This document shows positions 36,698 through 48,250 of a stretch of DNA of 64,000 bases, piece by piece. Within the stretch, counting starts at the first letter, position 1. Every line of letters begins with the position of its first letter. The notes under the pieces were generated by a model, which saw only the letters and a program-made list of their open reading frames with translations, searched no databases and had not been told where the DNA came from. This DNA is from Ophiodon elongatus. Lineage: Eukaryota; Chordata; Actinopteri; Perciformes; Hexagrammidae. A program made the translations under genes and the position numbers. The DNA lies in NCBI GenBank assembly GCA_016806645.1, contig JACSYO010002174.1, forward strand, positions 786,501-850,500, in the 5' to 3' direction.

Positions 36698-36727
36698 ACA
36701 TATTCTACATATGAAAGTAGAATATGT
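36698..36727. repeat. 11-bp perfect inverted repeat with 8-nt loop
   Basis: ACATATTCTAC and GTAGAATATGT are exact reverse complements separated by ATATGAAA. No T-run or gene context suggests a function. Confidence 0.85.
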
Positions 36728-37680
36728 AGGCAATGAGACAAGATTTTGGTATCAGGAGCATTCTGGTTTCAGTTTGTAATCTGTGAAGTATTGATCAATC
36801 ATATTTGAGCTGGATTTGGTTGAATGCAGGAAAAACAGTCTGTGTGGAGAGAAAGAGAGGTGGAGGGCGTCGGGGAGATACAATGATGATTTAGCTTTTT
36901 ATTGGTGTAGAATCAGCTTGTAAATACCTGTGAAAACAATCCGCTCGTAGACCACGTCTCTCAACTTAAACTCCAGTGTCACATCTCAAGTACCAAATGG
37001 GAGTGGTAAAAAATGAGCAGCGCACAGTAGAGGAAGTGGCACGGATATCCTCTGGCTACACCTGAACCCCTGATAGCCCCTTGTCATCTTAAAGTGTTTC
37101 AAACGAGAAAGTACCAATCACTGCGTGGTGTGGCTGTGAACATCTGATGGTCGGTATCGGAAGGTTACATCGCAAAGGTGTGAGTGTTTGTTTGTGGGGT
37201 TTCTGAAGCTATTCGACCAACCAACAGGCAGCTCTGATGGAATATACTGTCCCCTTCAATAGGCTACAAATACATCACACAAAAACATTAGGCTCGCCTG
37301 AATGTAAGTTTTTGTTTCACCAACTTCTATGAAAACACTCTGAGATTTGTCATTCACACCGAATAACTGGCACACACACGGCATGTGAAGCTACTTGGTT
37401 TAGCTGTCCCCTTTAAATAGACTGCATGTGTAGAATAAGCTGAGGGTGTTTTCTCTCCTCTCACTGACACAATGTTGTGACATCTGCAGCTAAGGTGTGA
37501 TCAAACATATGCCGCTGCTTCAAATATGTTGTTTTCCACTCTTGGATCGTGCCACCGGGCTGAATCTATACTGTAATAGCGGTTTATTTGTCTTTGAATT
37601 CATATATGTGTTGCTTTGAAGCTGCTCACATGTTTGTGGTGCTGAATGTTCAAGAATAATGGGAGCCTGCAAGCTGTTTA

Positions 37681-38104
37681 CCTTTCCAGTCCTTATGCTG
37701 AGGTATGCTAACATACTTAGAGCGGTAGCTACAGACTGAATAGTATGAAGTTCTGGCCAGCAGCTGGTTAGCATAGCTTAGCGTAAAGACTGGAAGCATG
37801 GAAACAGTTAGCCTTGCTCTGACTACCACCACCTCTAAAACTCACTAATAACATGTTTGTTCAATCTGTACAAAAACCAAAAGTGTAAAAAAGACAGTTT
37901 GCCACTTTGTAAGGGCAGTTTTTCGACGTATTAAACAAACGAGATCCTGTGTTAAATAGTGCTTTAGAATTGCAGAACAATGCTAGCTATTTCCCCCCAT
38001 TTCCAGTCTTTATGCTAAGCTAAAGTCTTCGGCTCCATATTTGAGAGACATCTAACTCTTTGCAAAAAAGCAAATAAGCATCAATAAATTAAACTGTTCC
38101 TTTA
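37681..38104. mobile_element. Palindromic GCTAAGCTAA-family element, complex copy
   Basis: TTAGCATAGCTTAGCGTAAA followed by GACTGGAAGCATGGAAA (about 37768-37804) faces its inverse, ATTTCCAGTCTTTATGCTAA (about 37998-38017). Between them lie 'ACCTCTAAAACTCACTAATA' and 'ACAAAAACCAAAAGTGTAAA'. The right end is AAACTGTTCCTTTAA. A third related piece at 37682-37713 (TTTCCAGTCCTTATGCTGAG) suggests a partial duplication or a second insertion next to it. Confidence 0.7.
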
Positions 38105-38872
38105 ACTGTTGTTGCTAAGATACACATAGCAGGGCCTACTACTATAATGTTTTGTGTGTGAAGGATGAAAGCCACTCAACACTTATTCATACATCACATC
38201 ACATTCAAGTTCAAGTTAACAATAATACAGTAATTCACTGTTTATTTTACAGTAGTAATTGTTTCTGCAGCAGCTATGAATATTAGAGCAAGGTGGCTAA
38301 ATACATTTCTTACTGAATTGATTATTTAATTGATGTCTGTAATCAAAAGAGATTGTCAGCCCAAATATAGATATCTGTGTTACAAACTCACCTAAATCAT
38401 GTTTTCCTCATTGGTATCAATGACAACACAAAAAAGGAAAAACAAATCCCAATAAATCTGTTCAATAAGGATATCAGACACTCTCATATGTGAGCCTTAA
38501 TCTCATATCTGATTTGTGGCAACGGGACCTCAGTCAAATCATAATTCATGCTTCCTAGAACAGAAGCAGTTATTCGTCTCTGACATCCTCAGATTCCGCA
38601 TGATTCTCTCAGTCTGTGAATCCAGCCATGTAACTGCCTCCACCCCTCCAGTCTCACATCCAAGTGTCCATCTGCACAGGAGTGGCCAGCACCGCTACAC
38701 AAAAAAGCCATGATTAATATCTTGGCCCTTTTTTCTTTGTCATCCTGCCATCTTTGTTGTGTTTTTGCAAATTTGCAGCCTGTATCCGCTGCATATTTAC
38801 AGAGAAATCGTCCACAGTAACATCAGTTAAAGCAGTCTCAATGCTAGATGTGACGATTGATACGCTCTTGAT

Positions 38873-38949
38873 ACACATGAGTGTGGTATCCATACTCTCA
38901 ACAAGAACGTCAATAAGCATATTAAGCAAAATGTTGAACTATTCCTTTG
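38873..38949 (+). repeat. Right-end fragment of the GCTAAGCTAA palindromic family
   Basis: Matches the family's distal arm: 'ACATGAGTGTGGTATCCATA', then 'GTCAATAAGCATATTAAGCA', then 'AAATGTTGAACTATTCCTTT'. Confidence 0.6.
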
Positions 38950-39451
38950 GAGTTGTAGAAGTGAGCTATCAGACAAATGTCTGGTACCGATAAAAATTAT
39001 TACGGGCTATTTATCCAATGCATCCACAGTCCGCCCCTGCTGGTCACAGCTCAAAAGCTGATATTTTCAGTGTTGATGCACAAATATTTTCTCAGTTTGT
39101 GTCTCACTCTGTTACCTGTTGCCCCCACCTCCACCACTAACACCTCCACATTCTGTGCCAGAGCGGACAAATAAAAACAAAGCCTGATTCATTGTGGCAG
39201 TTTGGCAACGCTGAATAGGAACAGAGTCTGGAGGATGGGTTGGGACAAAACGCATTTAAATTTACAGAATGCACTGTAACACACTGACTGTATCGACAGA
39301 GAGTCGGCTTCTAGAGGATAATAAATAGTAGACTCCCTGCAGGGATTTATATAGATTCAAATTGCTTGTTCAATAATGTCCTGGAGGAGTGCTTTCAGAA
39401 TTTACTGTTGTGTATTGATTGAACAAAGTGATCCAAACTAATCCAATAGAT

Positions 39452-40357
39452 CAGTCATTCCCAACGACTGGGTTGCCAAATACATTTGTGGAAATTTCGC
39501 CCATAGTCTTTTATTTAACATTTATCACTTTTGAGCCACATGAGCCTGATTGTTCACATTGTTTTGATTATTAGCCTACTCATAACATTGAATCCAACAT
39601 GTAGGGCTAGCGTACATTCTGTTTATTTTTCTGATGAGATGAAATGAAATAGCCTGTTAAATGCATGTATTTCTCATTTTTTAAGTATTTAACGTGTATA
39701 TGTTTTCAATGACGCATGCATAAAACAAAGTAGTGATTAATAAAACATATCTCTTCCAAATGGCTGGTTTACCTTTTCAAGATTCGTCTTCTTTCCGTTT
39801 CACTGAAGCGTGGTAGTTGTATGGCAGTTTCCTATTTCTTTACACTCCTTTGCATTTTTATTGAACACTGCAAGGTCTTTTGAGTTGCAAGGGTTGGGTA
39901 GTAGAGGGCAGACAAGGCAGTGCTCCATAGGTCCATATGGTCTGCTTCTCCACATTCACAGGTGGTCGGGCCAGTCTTGTAGCCCCATCTGACCAGAGCA
40001 ACCTTTGATCGTCCCGTTCTCGTTCTGAGGAGGCTTAGTGTTTTCCATTGAGCCCATGGTGCTTCAGGGCCAGGGGGAAGGTTTTCAGTAGGGGGTATTC
40101 CCATGACAGTTGGATTCTGGTTTCATCCCGAGACTTTGTTAGGGGCTGGACATGGCTGAGAAAGCTTTTTCTTGACTTTAGCCGTTGGGCCGGAGGGTGA
40201 CATCCATGGAGGAGATGCTGTTCATCTTTTCAAGATAATATAAGAAGATGCGGAAATGGCAGTAAAAATGATCAGCAACAAATTTAATCTTCTATTGATG
40301 TGACGGTTTGTCATTTTAAAAAAGTGGGTCCCTGGAAATAAAAGTTTTGGAAACACT
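39452..40357. mobile_element. Dispersed repeat with imperfect inverted ends, interrupted by a LINE
   Basis: The left end CAGTCATTCCCAACGACTGG resembles the common fish 'CAGTGGTTCCCAACC' terminus. The right end 'CCTGGAAATAAAAGTTTTGG' then AAACACT resembles 'CCTGGAATTAAAA...GGGAACCACTG'. The two ends are imperfect inverted repeats. Removing the inserted LINE (39784-40225) leaves an element of about 450 bp. Confidence 0.55.
39784..40225 (-). mobile_element. 5'-truncated non-LTR retrotransposon (LINE) with 11-bp target-site duplication
   Basis: On the minus strand, 40104-39832 encodes a C-terminal LINE ORF2-like piece: 'LPPGPEAPWAQWKTLSLLRT', then 'GRSKVALVRWGYK' and a Cys pair 'CECGEADH', like the terminal zinc-knuckle region of several LINE families. 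Stops lie upstream and the typical downstream 'HLLxCP' residues are lost, so it is dead. The direct repeat CTTTTCAAGAT at 39773-39783 and 40226-40236 flanks the segment exactly, as expected for target-primed insertion. The clade is not assigned. Confidence 0.75.
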
Positions 40358-43300
40358 ACAATACATTAATAATACTTAAAAAAGAGCCCTCCAAACCTTT
40401 TGTCATTTTGTAACAGAGACATTTATTATATCTAACGTATCTGAAATGCACACGCAAAATGCATAAATTACATCAATGCAGTGGGATATTACATTCACAC
40501 CACTGCATCAATATCAATTTGGATTAACTAGATTTTGCAGACTGCTGCTGGCAACGACTGTGACTATAAAGTAAATCTGCATTCTCACGATCGTCATCTT
40601 GATTAATGACATGCTACACATTCAGTTCTTAGTAATTTAAGGTTGCTGGTGATTATCCTCCAACACCATTTTAAACACGCTGCAGAAAGAGTAAATTAAT
40701 CAATAAGGAAATAAATCTTAAATTAACAGAATCCTATTAACAAGTTTCTGTTAATTTACAATTAGGCGATTCCCATTATCCATTCTCCCCATTCACTTTG
40801 CTCTGTGTCCAGGGCAGAAAACGATTTCACCTCTTTGATGGCAAGCCCTTACACTCAGTGTTATTGCACTCAGGAGGACTTGCACGGCACGGGGAAAAAA
40901 TATATAGCGCAGCCATTAATTTGCCATCTCCAGAAAAGGGCATCAGTGATCTGTGAAATCACTTTGTTCGTTTGAGATGGTTGCACTTTCTGTTCATTTA
41001 CGTCTGATAATGACTTAGATTATGTGAATCTCCCCGTCTGCCTGTCTCTTTTTTGGCATCTGCAGTATGTCACACTGGAAGCTTCCCATGCCCTCGCTGG
41101 CTGTCTAATTCTAATCCGGACACAAAAGCTTAAACAGCCTCAGCTCTAAAGTAATCCAAATAACATATTGGAGAATGAGAACTGAGAGACACTCCCTCTG
41201 TTGAATGAGCCACAGTTTGGTTTGCTGTGATCCATGAAATAATCTGTCAATGGGATAGGACACGTGAAGCTCTCCATCGATTGTGTTTTTTATTGTCAGT
41301 GTTCAGTTCTGCTCATGTGGTTTTATTGCACCATGGGAAGTCTCTGGCGCTGCTCTGCCATCTATTGTTTCTCAACTTCTGTTCTGATGTGTGGAAAGCT
41401 GTAGGTTCCCATACAGAAACTTCTCCCTTACAGCAGGATTCTCGTTTCGCAGTCGCAACCTTTTTGGCAAAACCAGCAGATCTCCACAGATGCTACCTGG
41501 GCGTGAAATTAAAATTAGTAAAATGTAATTGCACTTTAACGCTACCAAACCCACCAGTGCTCATAAATGGTAACAATTTACTGTATGAAACCACCTGAGA
41601 TGTTACGCTGTAAGCATTTTAAATCAGAATGCTTGTTAACAAGCTGCTCATCATGTCCTTGTGTTTTCCTCAGTCCTCACCTCAAAGCAAGAAGTACAAA
41701 ACTGCACTGCATTTTTACTGGAAGCTAAAAAAATATATTATTTTGTTAAATTAAATTAGTAGAACTACGTAGTTTCTCCTCGGCTCTACAGTGTGTTTGA
41801 GCATATTTTTGCTTTTTGTTTTTGTTTTATGGCTGGCAACTTTACTGATTTAATTCAGTCTCACGGCTCTCATCAACCCCATCAGCTGCAGCAGGCAGTT
41901 GTTTTTAGAAAAAGCGCTCTAATGAGCAAACTGTACACTATGTTTTCCAGCACCAAGCTGAACTGGCCATTTGGCACTTTTCCGGCGAGTCGACAAGCCT
42001 TCTGGGTATGTCAAAAACAATTAGGATCCTTTTTCATGGTGGACACATGAAAAATCGCACCCTCGTGACGATGCAACGGTTGATTGACGTAATATTAATC
42101 AGTGTAGAGTTAGACGGTGAAAAAGATGCACAGGGCAGAGTTTCAACAACATTCAAGAATGGGGTTCATGTCCAAAAGTATTAAGTTAATGTGAAGTTAG
42201 GTTTGTGATGTTTTTTTAAAAACCTAACTCCGTTACTTTGTTTCAGCGGTACTGACACGTAATTGTTTTCATGGTGTCGTCGTGGTCATTTCACGTGTTT
42301 CTGTGAAATCACGTTGGATGGTCGGAGATCAAAACAGAACAGAAAACTGCAGAAAAACAAATGAATGACAGTGTTGCTTTTACTAGTTTTGTTAAAGCTT
42401 GATCTACTGCCCTGAGCGGCAAAGAAAAAAATAAATAAAATCAGTCACGGCAAAAGAGATCAAGAAAAAATCCATCTAAAAAATAAAAGACAAACAAAAT
42501 CTGTGGAGCTCAGAAAACTGTCAATAACAGGCATTTTAACAAAGACTACAAAATATAGATTGTATAGTGATTTAGAGTGAACGTCTGAAATACTTTTTTC
42601 CACTGCAGCAGCTTTTAGTGAAGGCAGGCGTAACCCCTTGGAGGACATTTACAGTGAGAGCAGAATCCCACTAGATATAATGTCTACTTTTAATTAAGTG
42701 AAAGATTTGTACTTCCTCCATCACAGCCTTAATGTCACCAGTAGTTCCACTTCACTGCAATTTGAGGCAAACACTTTATCTCATTTTGGCTAATTCTAAA
42801 AAAAGAAAAAAAACATTTAATTCTGTTTATTCCAAACATCAGTGAGCTCCCGAGGGATAGAAAACCCGCTAAGCCATAAATAGCCAGAAAGCTTCCTCAA
42901 AACACTGTTAGACTTTTTTTTTTTTTGCTTCATAACTTTAAAAGCATAGTTTTACTTTTGAGGCCACATGTCATTTTGTGAAAGTGTTGCTTGCTTTCAT
43001 GTTGAAACTGCAGCACAAAAGGTCACACCTGTTGCACAATAGTTTTCCTTCTTGCTTCTCAGAGGACCGCTTAGGTAGATTTTTTTCCTCTCCTCCCTCA
43101 CCACTTCCTCAACAAGATATATGATGATAGAGGGATGAAAAAGAGGAGGGAAGAGGAGGAGGCGAGGGGAAATGGAGGCCATTTGGGACAGTTGATTTGC
43201 TACTCCATCATCAAAAATGAACGTGTGCTGTTGATGAAGTTGCCCTATACCATAACCGAACCAATGTCGTATTCATATTCCACTTTCACTGCCATCGGCA

Positions 43301-44094
43301 GAACGACGAGGCCTGATAATTAACGGGCTATTCAGCAGCTTTATGCAGTCTAAAGACACTTCCATGGATTTATCGTTTTCCTTAGCTTTCATCTGCGAAT
43401 ATTATTTTTAATAGGCCCAATTTAACACAAGATAATTTAACTTTTGGAAAACGTAATTAATCTGAAGTATTAAGTGAGATTAACTCTTAATGTATCTTAA
43501 TTTAATGTTAAGTCTTCATGTATTTTAATTTCTTCTTTAATAATTTCTTCTTTTTTTTTCAAATCAGCGAAAAGGTTTTTGAAAGACTACATTACAATAA
43601 AATAAGGATTAAAGTGGAATATTCCATTATATTCCGGTAAAAACATGTAGTTAATTTTGGAAATCATTACACTTTTTTCAATAAATGTTGACTTTTGTCC
43701 TCAACATCACTCTGAAATTTTGTTCTACAAATAGTATAATACTAATCATATTAGTGTTGTCTAATCTTTATCAAATTCTAATATCAAAGTTAAGAAGGAA
43801 GCTTCAAATTCTTTGGTACAGCCCTACAAGGAAGTAAGCCTACTTACTGCTTTGAATTATGTTTTGTTTTATTTCACACCGCTGGGGTTGCAGCTGAAAG
43901 ATATTCGAGAATACATTAATTTAACGGGATACACACATGTAATTATCATCAGATCTATCATGCTCTGGATATTGTAAGCCAATTAATTTACACACCTAGC
44001 CTAACTAACCCAAGTTGATCTGTCATCTTGAACATAACTGCAGAGCAAGTTAGGTGTATTTGTTTACAACTGTGAAATGGTCTGACACTTATCC
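40358..44094. other. Non-coding stretch, no gene recognised
   Basis: Short open frames only (for example 41227-41598), without motifs or splice chains. Confidence 0.4.
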
Positions 44095-44245
44095 TGTGCA
44101 CACAAATGAATCTAAACATGGGAATATTTTAATTAAACTAAAGTTGCGAATTACTATTATGTGCGCACAAATCAATTAAAATGTGGGAACAATTTTATTA
44201 AATTGAGGGAGAAAACCATATCTCGTGTGCACAAATTAGTAAATG
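44095..44245. repeat. Diverged tandem repeat, about 65-bp unit, 2.3 copies
   Basis: TGTGCACACAAATGAAT (44095), TGTGCGCACAAATCAAT (44160) and TGTGCACAAATTAGTAAATG (44226) head successive units that share 'GGGAA..ATTTTA.TTAAA' inside. The 'GTGCGCACAAATTA' theme is common in teleost minisatellites. Confidence 0.7.
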
Positions 44246-45547
44246 ATTGCCTCCATATACTGTCCATATTTTTTGTCTATGGCTGGTCCTGAAGGCTCTG
44301 TGATTATAGTAAACTGAAACAAAAATAAAATAAGCTGACAAGAACATTGTAAATACAATGAATCCAAATAATAACTTTATCCTTCAAGAAAAACTTATTT
44401 TAAGTGAAAAACGAATAAAGATAAAATAAAAAACATAAATTAAATTCGTTTTAGCTCTAATGAATCACTACCGTTAAAAGGGGACCACAAACATGAAACA
44501 GGCTTGACATTTTAGGAGATGGTGCTATGCATTAAAGTAGTGCAGAGATAAAACAATAAAACATTATGGCCATTCCTCCACTCACGCAACTGTAATTTGT
44601 ATAAATATGTAGCTACACACTTCTGAGGCACTTTATCTGGCCATCACATAAACAAACAACAGAGTGAACAAACTACTGTAAAACTAAATATTTCTGAAAA
44701 ACTTAAATTAAATAAGAAAGCAGCAGACACACTTTAACTAAAGATAAATCAAGGTCCTAAAATATAAAAAAAAAAAAAAATAGAAAATGTAATACTACTA
44801 TCGTAGCTCTGATATGCCACTTTATGCTGTCCAGGAAACTTGTTCAAAAATTAAGTGGATTTGCGGCACGAGTGGCTGTCAAACATTACAAAGGTCATAG
44901 CATCGATAAGGCTCAGAAAGTGTGAAATGCTTAGATATAAATTTGGTGTTAAAAACAAATAACCTGGGCTGAGTTGGAGGCTCAGGAGAGGGAAGCTGTC
45001 ATGCACAATTTTATGGACAGTGACACTTGTGATGAGGATAAATTGATGGGGCTTTGTAAAATTGTGTTAAAGCTAAATAACTGTGTGAAGAATAGGTGTT
45101 CACACATATGATGCATTTTCTTATTACAAGCCTCATTCTTTGATACTTGCTGTCGCTCCCTTTTCCTAATTCATTTCAGCTGAATGTCACAATTCCCCTC
45201 AGTTGATTGGAGGGTTATTCAGATCACCTGTAGTGCAGGGTGTGGGGGTCGGCTTGGTGCGTTTCTGCTCTTGGCCAATCAGAGTGTAATGATGCCCTTT
45301 AACCAGGGCTTAAGAGAGCTGAGGACGTGACCACCCAGGACATTCTGATTCTTCCATGATTTAATGCAGACCTTATTTCATCCAGAAACTTGGATCTTTT
45401 GAGATTTCTTTGTTGTCTTAAATCTTCTGATTAAGTGTGATTTTTGAGTGTTCTGAAACCTAGTTGGAGTGAATATTAAAGAACCTTTCCACTAGGTTAC
45501 TGTTAAGGTTAAATGAAGAAAGCTCCTAAAGCAACTGTCTTATGCCT
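44246..45547. other. Non-coding stretch with a promoter-like patch near 45.23-45.36 kb
   Basis: A GC-richer segment contains GTGTGGGGGTCGG and GGCCAATCAGAG (a CCAAT box at about 45274-45278) but no TATA box. No transcript model can be built from it. Confidence 0.3.
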
Positions 45548-45618
45548 TTATTTTGTAACTTTCATAATTAATATTTTGTAACATTTTCATAATTAATATT
45601 TTGTAACTTTCATAATTA
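45548..45618. repeat. AT-rich tandem repeat, unit about 25-27 bp, about 2.8 copies
   Basis: The unit TTTTGTAAC(ATT)TTTCATAATTAATA is repeated, and degenerate TTTCATAATTACC pieces continue to about 45660. Confidence 0.8.
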
Positions 45619-46152
45619 CCGTATGTTCAGACCATTTCATAATTACCATGTGCTAAAACTAATTCATAATGAATTAAATTGTATTATGGTTACCGTGTGT
45701 AAATTATGCCACGGCAGTTAGATACAATGTATTGTGCGATCGGGGGAGATCCTTTGAAACCTGAAGCAGAACGGGCAGCAGGATGACTAAAACGGCGACG
45801 AAAAATAAATTGTGGATTTATTTTTATTGAACCATGACATGAAAAACGTTATTATGCACTTTAAGTTATTTTCAAAGAGGAATTATTTTCATTATTTTGA
45901 AGGAGGCATTTCACTGGGAAATAAGTTTGGATTTGTTTCTTCAAGGAAATATGTCTATGTGGTTGGGAACTGGTTCTCAGGTTTATTCCCAATTATCTGA
46001 AATCTGGGGAATCAGTGCCGCTACAATATATGGTGTTTTATAAAACTTAGTTCGGGAACAGGGACCACAGCTCAATTCCTGCGCACGAACGTGTGTACTT
46101 AAGCACAATGCTTAAGTACTTATGTTAACTTCCTCCTTGAATCAGTCACCAC

Positions 46153-46620
46153 ATGTCTTGCGACTCCCGAGCAATGAAAAATCGCAGTACTCAACGAGCA
46201 TCCATGGACCTAGAACTCTCTCTCACTCCTTCCGACAATGACCTGTTCGAAGAAGAGCAGAGAACTCCCGAAGTCCCGGAGATCCCACCTTCTCCCTCCA
46301 TCCTTTGCCGCCAGCAACTTTGTCCACGTTCCCCGCAACTCCCGACAGCGATCCTTGGACAACTCCGAAATCATCAGTACCTCGCCGTCCAACAGCCCCA
46401 GGTGGAGATCCTGACTGATTGTCTATCCGAAGCACTCTGCTGGATCCTAGAAAATATCTATAAACTCCCGTACGTCATCCACCTCTTAGACGACTTCCTC
46501 ACTGTTACACCCCCCCCCCCGGCACACAGCTTCCACACTCTGACCGCAGAGAAAACCGCAGGTCCCAGCATGCCCTGGAATTCCTCGGCATCACCCTAGA
46601 CTCCATCTCATTCCAAGCAT
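46153..46620 (+). pseudogene. N-terminal region fused to a reverse-transcriptase remnant
   Basis: The 148-codon frame starts with a low-complexity, Gag-like segment rich in Ser, Pro and Glu. It then passes abruptly into 'ALCWILENIYKLPYVIHLLD' and 'DFLTV', the RT palm motif (LLDDF version of YxDD, Asp pair at about 46487-46492). Most of the RT that should precede the motif is missing, which implies an internal deletion. A C13 run (46509-46521) follows the motif and the frame is lost soon after. Frame-shifted 'LEFLGITLDSISFQ' continues the RT thumb at about 46580-46620. Confidence 0.7.
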
Positions 46621-46639
46621 CTCTACCCACCGAAAAAAA

Positions 46640-47240
46640 TCAACTGTATTTCATTACTCATCTCCAATTTCCTAATGCACCAACTCCTTTCGCCGTTTGG
46701 GCACCTCAACTACACCATTCGCATCATTCCCCAAGGTCGATCCTTCTTGTCACACCTCCTTTCAGTTGCCGTCTCCGTTACAAATCTCCATGCACACGTC
46801 GCACTCGACGAAGCATGCAAAACGGAACTATACTATGGCACCAGTTCCTCTCCTCTTGGAATGGCATCTCGTTCTTCTACTACGACCACATGATTAAGCC
46901 GTAAGACATTCAGCTCTTCACAGACGCAGCACCCTAAATCGGCTTCGGCGGCCTCTACGGCAACAAGTGGCTGCCCGAATTTGCATCCCTTACTTCCTCT
47001 TCCATGATCTCCGAAATGTACCCTATAGTTGTAGCAGCCATTCTTTGGGAGCATGAATGGTCCAAAAAGACCATCGCCATCTACTCCGACAACAGCGCAA
47101 TCGTAGACATAATGCTGTTCATGTGGAGACTAACCTTAGTTTTAGCCCAGCATCAGTTCATCATCCGAGCCTCCCACATCCCAGGTCACAAAAACTCCAT
47201 TGCTGTTTCACTTTCTCGTTGCAGAAATTCAAACGATTAG
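46640..47240 (+). pseudogene. RNase H domain remnant of the DIRS-type element
   Basis: Motifs in order: 'GHLNYTIRIIPQGRSFLSHL' (RT/RNase H connection), 'QLFTDAAP' with the first catalytic Asp (46923-46925), 'YPIVVAAILWEHEW' with the Glu helix just before it, 'IAIYSDNSAIVD' with the next Asp, and 'IRASHIPGHKNSIA'. Two in-frame TAA codons (46902-46904 and 46935-46937) and several frame changes disable it. The expected Asp in 'SIADSLSR' is replaced by Val. Confidence 0.75.
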
Positions 47241-47338
47241 CACCAGCCTCAGACCCTCGGCCGACTCCGGTTCCACCGTTTTCAGCCGCCATCGTCAACT
47301 GACCCTGCAACTGGAACACCTAGTCTCCGCCTCCCAAG

Positions 47339-48150
47339 ATGCCATCCTCAACAGCGTCGCACCCCCCCGAACACTCATCGTACCTCACCAGATGGAACAG
47401 CTTTAAAGCTTTCCACGCCTCTTTCAGCTTGCCATTCCCATCACTCAACATCCTTACCCTCACGAACTTCATCACATACGCCCATTCCCTCCTTAAGATG
47501 AAGTCCTCCACCATACGGGTCTACGTAAGCGGAATTAACTTCCTCACAAAACTGTCCTCAGGGGCTGCGTGTCCAGCCTCGACCCACTCGCACGTAGCCA
47601 TGCTAGTCAAAGGTCTCTTTAAAGCTGAACCGCATTACACACCTAAACGTCTGCCCCTCACTTCAGACCTCCTCGCCCGCTGCATCTGCACACTCCGTAT
47701 AGGCTACCTGTCTCCCTTCACGGACAAAACATTAGAGTACATGTTCCTGCTAGCTTTCTTCAGCTTCCTGCGCTACACCATCGACTATCACCTCAAACAC
47801 AGCAAGACTAACCAACACGGTCCACCTCAGCCCATCTACCTCTTCCGACTAGACTTGTTCCTAAGTCCGCGAATATCTAAGCTCAAGATCAGCCAGCCGA
47901 ACTTCCACGCAAGACCCCCTTTTTGTCACCGAGACGGGAAAGGGGGCCACACGATCCTGGTTCCACCACTTTGGATCCGGAATACCCCCAGAGTTGTACT
48001 GCGGCCATTCCTTCCGCATCGGCACCGCCTCGAGCCCAGGAATCCCGGACCACATCATTAAGACGCTTGGCCGGTGGTCTTCCCCCGCTCCAACCTGAAC
48101 GACATCAGGAACGCTCACCGGCACTTGTCTTCATGAAGCTTTCTCTTGGA
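47339..48150 (+). pseudogene. Tyrosine recombinase remnant of the DIRS-type element
   Basis: A 240-codon frame (47339-48061) covers the SAM-like N-terminal domain ('STIRVYVSGINFL') and the first catalytic arginine region ('LLAFFSFLRY'). A frameshift at about 47.92 kb moves the rest to another frame, where 'GHSFRIGTAS' (48003 onward, catalytic H-x-x-R) and 'IIKTLGRWSS' are visible. The nucleophile tyrosine expected after 'GRWSS' is not present; the region reads through Asn and Asp codons or a stop. Function is therefore lost. Confidence 0.75.
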
Positions 48151-48250
48151 GGGACGGCCCCCACTCACGAGTCTCCACTCCCCCCAGCCGCCGACGGTCT
48201 CTCATCGCACCTTCAACCTCCTCTCTTTCTCCCCCCTTCCATCCCTTGAT

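Larger units (their letters stand above)
33855..37680. other. Non-coding stretch, no gene recognised
   Basis: It contains a G-rich run at 35107-35125 and a hairpin at 36698-36727. I saw no exon or RNA gene. A short ACTAAA tandem lies at about 35308-35330. Confidence 0.4.
46095..48250 (+). mobile_element. Decayed DIRS/Ngaro-type tyrosine-recombinase retrotransposon
   Basis: Pieces of reverse transcriptase, RNase H and tyrosine recombinase occur in that order on one strand, which is diagnostic of the DIRS superfamily. The C-rich codon use differs sharply from the AT-rich flanks and marks the body. No long terminal repeats were found. DIRS/Ngaro elements use split or inverted repeats, which I could not delimit, so the outer limits are approximate. 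The element is inactive: frameshifts, in-frame stops and an apparent internal deletion are present. Confidence 0.8.

Noticed and set aside
47923..48249. 108-codon frame in the DIRS-type element
   Set aside because: An out-of-frame shadow of the tyrosine-recombinase remnant.
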